Shown in pieces: positions 1-8,052 of a stretch of DNA of 11,233 bases. The notes beneath the pieces are model-generated. The model saw only the letters and a program-made list of their open reading frames with translations, was not told the origin of the DNA and searched no databases. The stretch spans positions 1 through 11,233 of the forward strand of contig OUQQ01000643.1 in the NCBI GenBank assembly GCA_900404475.1. Direction: 5' to 3'. Position numbers and translations under genes: made by a program. How positions within the stretch are numbered: position 1 is the stretch's first letter; every line of letters starts with the position of its first letter. Source of the DNA: Spongospora subterranea. Lineage: Eukaryota > Endomyxa > Phytomyxea > Plasmodiophorida > Plasmodiophoridae.

Positions 1-77
1 TATCACCTATGTGGTGGTCCAGGAGGCCGTCCCCACTATAATTGTGTTTATCCCCCTCTACACCTATCACCTATGTG
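1..77. repeat. 13-bp direct repeat pair
   Basis: TATCACCTATGTG occurs at 1-13 and again, identically, at 65-77. The flanks diverge (GTGG versus ATGT). It could be a duplicated regulatory site or the edge of a repeat lying outside the window. Its function is unknown. Confidence 0.5.
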
Positions 78-209
78 ATGTTTCTCCCTTTCTCCCGTCA
101 ATCACTAATCGGTCATCATTGGAGATGTTCTAACCGTTAGCTGACCCCGCTCGCTTTTTTCAAGAATTACAACCATCAATTAACTGAAATAAGGCCCATC
201 CAACTCGTT
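1..209. other. Non-coding 5' flank of PAN3
   Basis: I see no credible coding sequence here. The stretch is C/T-rich in its first 110 bases. It contains a 13-base direct repeat, TATCACCTATGTG, at 1-13 and 65-77 (offset 64). The sequence after the two copies differs, so this is not a simple tandem satellite. The stretch probably holds the PAN3 promoter and 5' leader. No clear TATA box is visible. Confidence 0.5.
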
Positions 210-2025
210 ATGGAGCGAAGCAGTTGGTCCGGCGATGATGGAAGCGGTTGTAGGAAAGTAGGCATTTTTGCTGATGCGACTCCTTTTATACCCCAAAGTT
301 CTGTCGAGCCCGAGTTCGATCTAGAGTCAGAACCTGAATTAGACCCAGACATTGATAAAGAATTGAGTCAAGAATATCAAGATCAGGTTAGAAAACCAAA
401 ATCATCTATATCTGTAGGGTTTCTAACCCTAGCGATTCCAGTTCGGGTCGGCATACCCTCAAGAAACTTTCCAAAGCCAACATCGAAATCGTCGACAAGT
501 TCTTCCCATGTTCATGAATGAATCATTTTATCAGCAGTTATCCTACAAAAACAGGTTACTTAATATGCGTCTTGACTCAAATGATCCTCGATTCAGAAAA
601 GATATTCCCATCACTGTTCATCGAGACCGCTTTCATTCACTATTTCCACTGGAACATACTGGTGTTGCATCCGTTCCAAGCCCGCTATTCAGCTTCATGA
701 CTTTTGTTTATAAAGCCACCAGGTCTAAGACCAACGCTGTCGTAGCGCTGTTTCGTATGCAAGGATGTATTTTATCAGATGACATATCCAATCAAGCATT
801 GGAACCTTGGAAGCTGCTTTGTGGCAACCCCAATATCGTCGGAGTTCAAGACGTCTTCTGTTGCAAAGATTTCAAAGATGGAGGTTCACTTTGCTTTGTG
901 TATGATTTTTATCCTGGCGCTATCACTCTATATGATTATTTTGTCCAAGGAACCGCTCATTTAACGCAAGACATTATCTGGTCTATTATATGCCAGGTAG
1001 TTTCCGCCCTGGCATCAATCCATTCTGCAGGCCTAGCCTGCCAGGTTATCGAACCCAGGAAAATATTACTACCATCACCGTCAGCCTCAAACCGGATTCG
1101 GATCAATTGCTGTGGCGTGAAAGATGTAGTGACAGTGGGTATTCCTCCCAGTATTGCTGATCTTCAGGCTAAGGATGTTCAAGATTTGGCTTTTCTCATA
1201 ATGTACCTCATCTTGAAACGTGCTCCCGTCGCTGAGGACATCACAACGACCATGTCTTTTATTGACGTCCAGTACTCAAAGGGGCTCGGTCGCGCTCTTC
1301 GAATGATGCTTGACGATGGGGAAAATGGCCGTCGACCGTCAATATTCGACGTGTCACAGATAATCCACCATCGTATTTTACGAGAGCTGCAACATTCATA
1401 CATAGAGTCCGACGCGTATGCCACTGATTTAGCAGTTGAAGCTCAAAACGGTCGCTTGTTTCGTCTACTGGCAAAATGCTGCTTTATCAACGAACGTCCA
1501 GGATTTCTCAATGATTCTCAATGTACGGTATATGCTACGTAATCGTATAAATGGAGCTTGGGAATAATGTGGAATTATGATGGATACAATGACATAGGGT
1601 CTGAACATGGTGATCGGTATCCAATCAAGCTATTCCGGGATTTCCTGTTCCATCAGGTGATAATGCTGTGCTTTCCGTTTCAGATTACCCTGACCTACTA
1701 CCCATTGAGGTTATAGGTGGATGATAATGGCAATCCCGTGTTGGATTTAGCGCTGGTTATCCATTGCCTGAATAAGCTTGATGCTGGAATTTCAGAAAAG
1801 ATGATCTTGTCGAGTCGTGATCGATCCTCGTTGATCATCCTTGGGTATCATGATCTGAAGCGCTACATTGAAGCTGCATTTGCCGATCTTGCTGTGAAGA
1901 GAGTCACGACCAAAGAAAAAGTCGTTCCTGAATCAGTATCAGTGGTTCCTAAAGAACCTCGGCCCTCGTCTTCATTCAAAGGTTCGACACTGAATGCGAG
2001 CGCAGCCGATTTTCAAGTACAATAA
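210..2025 (+). CDS. PAN3: PAN3, pseudokinase subunit of the PAN2-PAN3 poly(A) nuclease
   Basis: PAN3 is the adaptor that brings the PAN2 deadenylase to poly(A)-binding protein on mRNA. Four exons give 541 residues: 210-386, 442-1522, 1598-1656 and 1717-2025. The introns are 55, 75 and 60 nt. The first has a CTAAC branch-like site. The second splits a Trp codon (T|GG) and restores WSEHGDRYPIKLFRDFLFHQ. Residues 19-28 (IFADATPFIP) match a PAM2 motif for PABP binding. The pseudokinase domain follows, with the family's IRINCCGVKDVV where an active kinase has DFG, and no HRD motif. Next come the coiled-coil linker and C-terminal knob (LLAKCCFINERPGF, then PVLDLALVIHCLNKLDAG). The N-terminal CCCH zinc finger found in many PAN3 proteins is not visible. 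The tail after the knob is about 40 residues longer than I expect. The 210 ATG gives the PAM2 frame; a start further upstream was not found. Confidence 0.93.
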
Positions 2026-2026
2026 A
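2021..2026 (+). terminator. AATAAA polyadenylation hexamer overlapping the PAN3 stop codon
   Basis: AATAAA spans the last bases of the PAN3 reading frame; the stop TAA is 2023-2025. If used, the PAN3 3' UTR would run into the last exon of the convergent gene, which ends at 2042. The hexamer is exact, but its use is inferred. Confidence 0.4.
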
Positions 2027-2041
2027 AAACGTAGTTTTCTA

Positions 2042-3026
2042 TTAAGATTGGTTGAGACGAGGACCAGTCTTTTTTTTCATTAGCCGGTGTTTTTTGTTCT
2101 GTTTGGTTCGCTGATTCAGGAAGTTTACAGATACGAACTTCCCTGACATGACCGTTTCCAGTACCCGCCATTTCAGCTTTCGTTCAGCTTGAGCCCACAA
2201 CAGCTTTTCCTGCTCTTCCGCTTTATTTTCGAGCTTTGGGCTGGCCTTTTCGTGCTGAGCCAGATATCGTACAGCGAGCATACGAGACGATGCCCAATCT
2301 GTCATTTCCTGTGTTCGTTGCTCTTTATTACATCGCTTCAACTCGGTCACAATCTCATGGTACTCGATTGGCGGCGTCTTCTACGGGTTCACTCAAAGTC
2401 CAATTATTCTAACTGTCGCTGGTAAACATTCCCTTACCGATGCGCCTAACTCAATTTCCACCAATTGCAGGGTCCTTTTCAATTCGTTCAGTGACAGCGA
2501 TGCCCCATCGCCTGTTGTCTGTTTGGGTTCAGACAGCCAGATCACAGGAGCCGTGCTTGCAGGGTTCTCTTTAGGCAGCGACCTCCGTTTCCTAATCATA
2601 TTCCAAACCATATTACGCGGCATCATTAGCTGCAGTCTCTTCTGAACGTCATCAAAAGTAAAATTGCTGAATGCTGTCTGCTGGGACATATCACGGGGGA
2701 CGATATCGCTATTGCGATTGGTGACTGGGGGGAGATCGAGTTTGGGTCTTAGGTCATTGATGGGGAATTGCCGAGCTGATCTACCTAAACAAGCCAGTAT
2801 TGATGGATCTGCCACATTTCATCAATAGATGATATATACACATAAACCGGGGCGTCGTCTCCCACAGATAACATTTACAGTCGCCAATTTCAGATTTGGG
2901 TGACGTTGTTCCACGAGTTAGTGAATGGCATTTAGGACACCAATCGGGTGGCTTCCATGTACCATGGCGAAATTTATCACTGATACATTTATATTGACCA
3001 TCTTCGTCGTCGTCAGACTCGTCCAT
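2042..3026 (-). CDS. Unidentified protein: acidic start, Cys cluster, basic coiled-coil tail
   Basis: I do not recognise this family. The best model has three exons (3026-2840, 2784-2438, 2362-2042) with introns of 55 nt (donor GTATAT, acceptor TTTAG) and 75 nt (donor GTAAGG), giving 284 residues. Both junctions keep the frame, and the second joins IELGAS to YHEIVTELKRCNKE. The protein opens with MDESDDDEDG. It then has a Cys group, WCPKC followed by GDCKC and FMC, that could bind zinc. A middle segment reads FTFDDVQKRLQLMMPRNMVW. The last 110 residues are Lys/Arg/Glu-rich and helical, ending KKHRLMKKK, a possible nuclear signal. The frame stays open upstream to 3146, so starts at 3035 or 3119 are possible; 3119 would add a CGSC pair but overlap the divergent gene. 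It converges on PAN3 with 16 bp between the stops. Confidence 0.65.
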
Positions 3027-3085
3027 TAAATGCATCAATCCGAGTACAACACACGATCCACAAAACCTGTTGTCGAACAATTGCC
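3027..3085. promoter_or_regulatory. 59-bp gap between divergent starts
   Basis: This is the interval between the preferred start of the Cys-rich gene on the minus strand (3026) and the oxidoreductase ATG on the plus strand (3086). It must hold, or overlap, both promoters. No TATA box or other motif is obvious. The size depends on start choices that are not certain. Confidence 0.35.
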
Positions 3086-4287
3086 ATGGATGAACTTTCG
3101 AGCGATGATCAAGGGGCATCTCAGCAATTCGACATGATCTCTTCACTCTTTATCAATATGCATTCTGTTGATCTTGTTGATCAGCATCGTGATGATCAGT
3201 TGGCCCAGGATGATGACGAAGGCTCCGATCAAGGAAGCAGCCCTGTTATTCCCTGCAGCCTGGCGTTGCCTGAATCCACCTATGAGGGTGGTAGTCTTGA
3301 GGCTCAGCTTGGTCTTGACCTTGCGATCGACTCATCGTTGTCAATTAACCTATCAGAGTATATGTCCCCCAAACGGCTGGACTCGGCTCTCGCCTCATAT
3401 TCCGGTTTTCGTAATGAAGTGATCCTGTAAATGGTGTATTATCCAGATGGTGTCAGAAATGAACCCCATGATCTTTAGGCAATGTTGTGCACTATCCGGT
3501 GCATTATGGGATCATTTACGAAACTTGCAACACATACTCTCACCCAAAAAGTTTCGCATTGGAATAATTGGTTGTGGAATAACGGGTAAAGCTCTATTAA
3601 AGGCATTGCTATTATCCGGTAAGATCCATGTACTAATTTGATTCTCTGATCTCACGACTGGCCAGGTATTCCTGATAGCCGAATATTGGTATCGACACGA
3701 AGGCCTGACTTGATTACGGAAGTGCAATCGCTTTACAATAACGCTCAAGTATTGTCAACCTATTGATTCGTGTTGAGATAATACGCTAAGCGGTGATTGC
3801 CCACAAGATATTCTCTACATGTATTCTGGTCTTCGTTTGTGTTCCCCCACATCAGATCAACGCTGTCGCTGCTGATAGCCGAGGGCATTTATCCCCAAGT
3901 ACAATTGTCTACTCGATGTGCAGCTCGGTCAATAGCCAAAAACTCAAACACATGTTCTCACCGGCGTCTGTTGTACGATTCCAATCGGTATTCCATGGTT
4001 ATGTTTAAGAAAACACAGCATCGCTTGAGCTATAATTTACAGAATAATGAGAACATTGCAGTGCCAGCATCAAATAATGAGCTGTCAAAAGCGACTGATA
4101 CTATTCTTGATGCAGTTCATGAAATATTGGATAAGGGACAGGATATATCCGATGACAGTCTAAAGCTCAGGTAATGGGAATTGTTTGATCATCATGTGAT
4201 AGAGTCCTCTTGATGCGATTATGACCATTCGGCAATAGGATTAGTCACAATTTCAGAGAAAGGATTTTAGGAAATCAGTGTCATTAA
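3086..4287 (+). CDS. NOXRED1-like NAD(P)-dependent oxidoreductase (pyrroline-5-carboxylate reductase fold)
   Basis: The Rossmann core is clear: FRIGIIGCGITGKALLKALL carries the GxGxxG dinucleotide motif, then ILVSTRRPDLITEVQ, VFVCVPPHQINAVAAD and STIVYSMCSSV. These match NOXRED1-type proteins, distant relatives of pyrroline-5-carboxylate reductase; the substrate is not established. Six exons are inferred: 3086-3410, 3457-3618, 3666-3748, 3808-3972, 4019-4170 and 4257-4287, about 305 residues. The introns at 3619-3665 and 3749-3807 are well supported because they rejoin family sequence. The one at 3973-4018 is the best of several choices. The last splice (4171-4256) adds a short tail, and without it the frame stops at 4174. 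The first exon is an acidic, low-complexity extension of about 108 residues. The C-terminal half looks shorter than in animal homologues, and the usual Cys-Pro segment was not found. Confidence 0.8.
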
Positions 4288-4542
4288 CAACTTAGATTAC
4301 AGTAAATACAGAAATATTTGAAGGAAGAAGCAGTATGAATGACACTGCTCATTGAAGAAATCACCATCAGTGTCACTGTTTGACTACCTGTTCTTTTCTT
4401 GATATGTGAATTGGGATGTCATTTAGGTATCTGGCATCGAGAACCCATGGAGCCAGTTCTAAGGATACTATTGTTTGAGTATATTGACCGTCAGGTTGGG
4501 CACTCGCCTGAACCATGAACAACAACGTTTACTTGTACTACA

Positions 4543-4569
4543 TTGTTGTTGTTGTTGTTGCAGTTGTTG
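4543..4569. repeat. TTG trinucleotide microsatellite
   Basis: Six uninterrupted TTG units (4543-4560) are followed by CAG, two more TTG units and a G. Just upstream, 4517-4525 reads AACAACAAC, the complement of the repeat, so a small hairpin is possible. Confidence 0.8.
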
Positions 4570-4604
4570 GCCCTCTGGTGAGGCGACCAACTCCCTTGTG
4601 TGGG

Positions 4605-4696
4605 ATTGACAGGAGTTGTTGGCGGTACCGTCCTTCACCACTGTCACCGGATTGACAGGAGTTGTTGGCGGTACCGTCCTTCACCACTGTCACCGG
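4605..4696. repeat. Two identical 46-bp tandem repeats
   Basis: The unit begins ATTGACAGGAGTTGTTGGCG and ends CACTGTCACCGG. Copy 1 is 4605-4650 and copy 2 is 4651-4696, with no mismatch. The unit length is not a multiple of three and every frame carries stops nearby, so it is not protein-coding. Full identity suggests a recent duplication. It sits about 150 bp upstream of the coiled-coil gene and may be regulatory, but that is inference. Confidence 0.9.
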
Positions 4697-4844
4697 TAAC
4701 TGTAATCACACTGTCTTCCCCCGGTCAATGATCACTGCCATTCCTGGTCACGCTTCAGTAGCAGTGTAGCTCCAACGACGGACATCGACAGACTGTTGAC
4801 GGGGTTGCAGTTCAGGCCGGCTAACATCATCAACGGCGATCACA

Positions 4845-5479
4845 ATGTCGCGGGTCGTTCGTGATGCTAGACGGCAAGTACAGGATGGTATCCGAGCAGC
4901 GCGAAAGACCTATCATAATGAATGGCTTCAAGCCGATGCGCTGCGCAAACAGAAGAATCAAGCGGTGATCGCTTTGCAGGCACAGCAGAGGGCGGTGAGG
5001 ATCCGTCGCCGCACCGAGGAGCACCAAAGATGGCGGACACAGTTCGAGGCGAGTGAGCTCGTCCGTAAGCAGTTGAAAGCTCAGAAAGCCCTACAGGTGT
5101 CTAAAGTAGTAGCTGCCAAGGTTAGACCCCAATTGTTCACTGGATTGAAAATACGAGTTCATTTTGGTCTTAGAGAGAGGTCCAACGTGCAGCTCAGGTC
5201 ACCTCAGTCATTTCACCATTGAAAGCGTCGTTGGACAAGCTAATCGACTCTACCAATCTTTCTCGTAAAATCTCTCCGCAGCTCCCGCTACATCGTGTCA
5301 AACTTCGTGGCCTACCTGATGTGGATATCGTTCACCAAGACGAGTTATTGCTCAAGTATCTATGCGACCCCCAAGATCCACACCTCAGCAATTTCCAACG
5401 GGAATATTGCACCTCTGACTCCAACATATTCACCCAGTTCTCTGCAGAATTCATGAAAGGAAACATGGCCTCCGTATAG
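4845..5479 (+). CDS. Basic coiled-coil protein, possibly mitoribosomal mS26-like
   Basis: Two exons (4845-5120 and 5174-5479) joined across a 53-nt intron (GTTAGA...CTTAG) give 193 residues. The junction is in phase and joins SKVVAAK to REVQRAAQVTSV. The first 110 residues are a long Arg/Lys/Gln/Ala-rich helix with few helix breakers, starting MSRVVRDARRQVQDGIRAAR. That start also resembles a mitochondrial targeting helix. The C-terminal 80 residues look more globular (LRGLPDVDIVHQDELLLKYL). The overall style, including the VRDARRQV...ARK helix, recalls mitochondrial ribosomal protein mS26. This is a weak resemblance noted by eye, so no symbol is given. It ends in TAG, 47 bp from the stop of the convergent TPR gene. 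The tandem repeat region lies upstream. Confidence 0.75.
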
Positions 5480-5515
5480 GCCCAAACTTGAATAGAAACC
5501 CACGCGTAAGCGGTA

Positions 5516-5521
5516 AATAAA
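5516..5521 (+). terminator. AATAAA polyadenylation hexamer downstream of the coiled-coil gene
   Basis: An exact AATAAA lies 37 bp after the TAG stop, inside the 47-bp gap to the convergent TPR gene. It is a plausible poly(A) signal for the plus-strand transcript, which would then end within the neighbour's last exon. Confidence 0.4.
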
Positions 5522-5526
5522 TATCG

Positions 5527-6703
5527 CTATATGTATAAATCATTATGATTCCTCGAATGAGGGATCCTTTCAGAAAAGGGATCTGATGTACTATTTGTTA
5601 AATGGAAAGGTTCTGTTCGGGATTCTCCGGTGGCGTCTTCCCTGATTTTTAGAGCTTGCACATGTCCATAAACTGCCAGATCATGCTTACCAGCTTTGTC
5701 ATAGCAGCAAGCTCGCTCTGTTAAGATGTCGGGATCAAAAGGGTTCAGCTTCAATGCTTCGGTAAAGTCGGCGATCGCTCTAGCCCACAACTCTAGTGAT
5801 TTATAGACTTTTCCGCGTTGGACGAAGGCGTTGACCCCACCATTCCTTCTCACCGCTTCATCACAGTCTGGTAATGCCTCACTAGCTCGTTCATCATTCA
5901 ACAGAGCAGCCGCTCGAGCGATGAAAGGTTCTGGGAATCCTTGGTCAGGGACAGTTGCAACTGCCATGGAACATTCACGAATGGCGCGACCGTGGTTCCC
6001 TTCTGCAGAATAAACCCGCCCTAATTGGCATGATACGGCAAGACTTCTCGGCTCGATCATCTCCGCCTTGTTCGCATCCGATAATGCTTTTTCCAAATCA
6101 TTCTGTGCCAAATAGACTGCCGACCGTTTCAATAAGGCGCAAACGCAATTCGGTCGCAGCTCTAATGCATCGCTAAGATCTTGTACAGCACGTGCCAGAT
6201 CGTTCCTAGCACCATGTAAAGCTGCACGACCCATCAAAGCCTCATAGCGTATTGCATCATCGCCATTAACAGTCAAAGCCCTGTAGATTCATATTAGCCC
6301 AGGAATTGAAACACTCGAACCGAGATCACTACTGGGAAAAATCTTTACACGACTGGTCAAACTGCCTCAATTTGAACTCAGCAATTGCTCTCCCGACCCA
6401 CGCTTGTGTGAACAATGGGTCTAACTCAATCGCCTTCGTATACCAAGTGATCGCGGTCTCGAACAGCTCGACGTTCACATCCACACAAGCATTGCCACTT
6501 CTGTAGGCGGATATGGCATCTGGATTAGAGCTGCCAAAGGTGTCGAAATGGTGTTGGGGCGTCCTCGAAGAGATCGCGGTGAGCTTTCGGCAAACCCGCC
6601 TCCTGACTCCCGCCCAGTTGTACGATATGCGATTAGACCCTATGATGCCTTTTATATGACCTGATATCGAAGACGACATACCATAATCCCCAGGTGATGA
6701 CAT
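5527..6703 (-). CDS. Tetratricopeptide-repeat (TPR) protein
   Basis: TPR proteins form helical scaffolds for protein partners; the partner here is unknown. Exons 6703-6333 and 6280-5527 join across a 52-nt intron (donor GTAGTG, CTAAT branch-like site, acceptor CTACAG) that splits a Gln codon and continues the repeat: QSCKDFSQ then ALTVNGDD. About seven 34-residue repeats run from residue ~62, with signature ends such as YTKAIELDP, LSDALELRPN, ANKAEMIEP and FTEALKLNPFDP. A 40-residue tail without repeats ends at TAG. The N-terminus is uncertain. The ATG at 6703 is used here, 6679 is an alternative, and a GTATGT donor at about 6681 could remove part of the unconserved first 60 residues. With the unspliced start the protein is about 374 residues. 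Whether it is cytosolic or organellar cannot be told. Confidence 0.85.
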
Positions 6704-6889
6704 ATGGTAAATCTGCCAACCCCGACCATTATTGATTATTGCGCACCCATGTTCAATTCGGCGGATAGCTAATGACCGAATACCATACGACATCCCGCTC
6801 AGGTCAACGCCATATGTCGATGTGGAAAGGAAAGTGCGATTGATGAGCCAACAACAAGTGAAAGAGCTTATCATTGATATTATATAATT
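6704..6889. promoter_or_regulatory. Gap between two tandem minus-strand genes
   Basis: This interval lies between the TPR start (6703) and the stop of the next minus-strand gene (6890). The frame of the TPR first exon stays open here, but the translation shows no conserved features. It is AT-rich near 6880-6892. It presumably holds the 3' end of one gene and the promoter of the other. Confidence 0.35.
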
Positions 6890-7568
6890 TTAGTGAATTG
6901 AGGGACTGAGCATGAACTGATGTAAATCTAAATCTGTCCATTTGTCATCGTCTACAGCTGCGTCGGGAGCGGGACCAGAATCTAAACTCCATTCAGCACT
7001 GGCGTAAAGAAGAAGGTGACTCACGTACAATCATCAAGCCCATCCTGAGATATCGAGATGGTCAGTTCTGGTGGTAAATCAATATCTACATCAAGTGCTC
7101 TCAAAAATATGCACCGGATAGCTGACCTCAATCCTGCCACTTACCGTCGTCTGTGAGAACATCCATTGCCCATTTCGAATCGACCAGGTCTAAAAGGATT
7201 CGTTCGGTATGTACCGCTGGTATAAAAATACCATCCATATCGCCAACGACAGAAGTGAAAACACGAACTGACCTGACCCCAATCCCAGAACAGCAGTCAC
7301 CTACTGTACACTACTACACAATCAGAGTGTACAGAACACAACTGACACTAGTTTGGAGAGTAGAAAAAGTGGCTCCATTGATCAGCGTTTAGACCTATGA
7401 CAGTAATGATACGATGTCATTATTAGTGTTGAATAGACTGTTAAATATCAAGCGCAACACCATGAGAACACAAATTGATTCCGACGCACTATGAAAAGAT
7501 GATGGTCTTGACCTAAACATATCTAATGATATGCAGTCAACGAAGGCCGCAATCGAGAGCTGGTCCAT
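6890..7568 (-). CDS. Unidentified multi-exon protein, Asp-rich C-terminus
   Basis: I do not recognise this gene, but its 3' half is clearly coding. An exon at 7268-7145 reads SVVGDMDGIFIPAVHTERIL and LDLVDSKWAMDVLTDD. It is followed by a 47-nt intron (7144-7098, donor GTAAGT), an exon reading LDVDIDLPPELTISISQDGL, a second intron best placed at 7028-6982 (47 nt, donor GTACGT), and a last exon ending DDDKWTDLDLHQFMLSPSIH before TAA (6890). The 5' half is less certain. An exon starting at ATG 7568 (MDQLSIAAFVDCISLDMF) is the best first exon, but one or two introns between 7395 and 7268 cannot be placed firmly. An ATG at 7681 is an alternative start. The composition suggests a soluble, mostly helical protein. 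It is divergent from TMEM258 and shares its upstream region. Confidence 0.55.
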
Positions 7569-7706
7569 GGGGGCGATCTGGCACCGATAGAGTGCAGCCC
7601 TGCCATACATACACAGTCAGTTAATGTGTATGCACTGCGCAGAGCGTCATCATTTTCTCTTTTCAAATCATCAGATTCCATTACACTGTTGCTGTAATCT
7701 TTCATA
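7569..7706. promoter_or_regulatory. Shared upstream region of TMEM258 and the divergent minus-strand gene
   Basis: This is the interval of up to 138 bp between the two preferred start codons. If the minus-strand gene starts at 7681 instead, only 25 bp would separate the two ATGs. I see no clear core-promoter motif. Confidence 0.35.
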
Positions 7707-7998
7707 ATGATCCCGATTCAAGAACTTTCTCCATATAAAGCTCCAGTACCCCCGTCTGCTTTTGCCCCGCTGTTCATTATATTTCTTGTCATTGGAATCG
7801 TCGTAGGAGCGTATTTTTTCATGTGCGCCACGTTCTTGGGTTACCAATGTTTTTACTGAGATTAAATCTAGGTATGAGCTGACCGTGAAAAAGAGCCGAA
7901 AATCGATTTTTGTCGAATTGAGCATCGCAATAACAGCGTCCGCTGCTCTGAGTTTGGGAACGTTGTTCGCGTTTATATACTTCGGCGTCTGGTTATAA
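7707..7998 (+). CDS. TMEM258/OST5-type oligosaccharyltransferase subunit
   Basis: This is a small two-span subunit of the ER complex that transfers glycans to asparagine. Exon 1 (7707-7822) and exon 2 (7872-7998) join across a 49-nt intron (GTGCGC...ATCTAG) that splits the Met codon (AT|G). The 80-residue product is close to the 79 of human TMEM258. The N-terminus is ELSPYKAPVPPSAFAPLF, and the first membrane span (about residues 21-39) ends GAYFFMYELT. A short basic loop (KKSRKS) precedes IFVELSIAITASAALSLG and the second span, which ends IYFGVWL at TAA. The pattern F-F-x-Y-E-x-T, then E-L and a Gly-aromatic end, matches the family in order and spacing. The opposite strand is open across the region but is a shadow. 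KTI12 converges from the right with 54 bp between stops. Confidence 0.9.
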
Positions 7999-8052
7999 AA
8001 AATGACCAAGTTTTCCTACAGAATACCCGAGCAAGATCATAGGAACAGTTAT

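Larger units (their letters stand above)
4288..4844. other. Long intergenic stretch without a gene
   Basis: No frame shows coherent protein. A 10-base inverted repeat (CAGTGTCATT at 4276-4285, AATGACACTG at 4338-4347) brackets the first part. A TTG microsatellite and two 46-bp tandem units occupy the middle. The last 150 bases before 4845 presumably carry the promoter and leader of the next gene. A short open stretch around 4430-4518 has no recognisable similarity. Confidence 0.55.

Noticed and set aside
1179..1474. Minus-strand open frames inside PAN3
   Set aside because: They lie wholly within the conserved pseudokinase exon and are shadows of it.
3988..4009. A 22-nt GT-AG intron in the oxidoreductase gene
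   Set aside because: It keeps the frame, but a 46-nt choice (3973-4018) has the size of the other introns and aligns better with the family's R-P-x-Y position.
4276..4347. Inverted repeat CAGTGTCATT / AATGACACTG as a mobile-element terminus
   Set aside because: The arms are only 10 bp with 52 bp between them, with no target-site duplication or transposase nearby.
6999..7024. A 26-nt intron in the unidentified minus-strand gene
   Set aside because: It is in phase, but GTACGT at 7028 with TTTAG at 6982 gives a 47-nt intron equal in length to the neighbouring one, so an ultrashort intron is not needed.
7671..8009. Open minus-strand frame opposite TMEM258
   Set aside because: It shows no family features, and the plus strand encodes a recognisable TMEM258 across the same bases.
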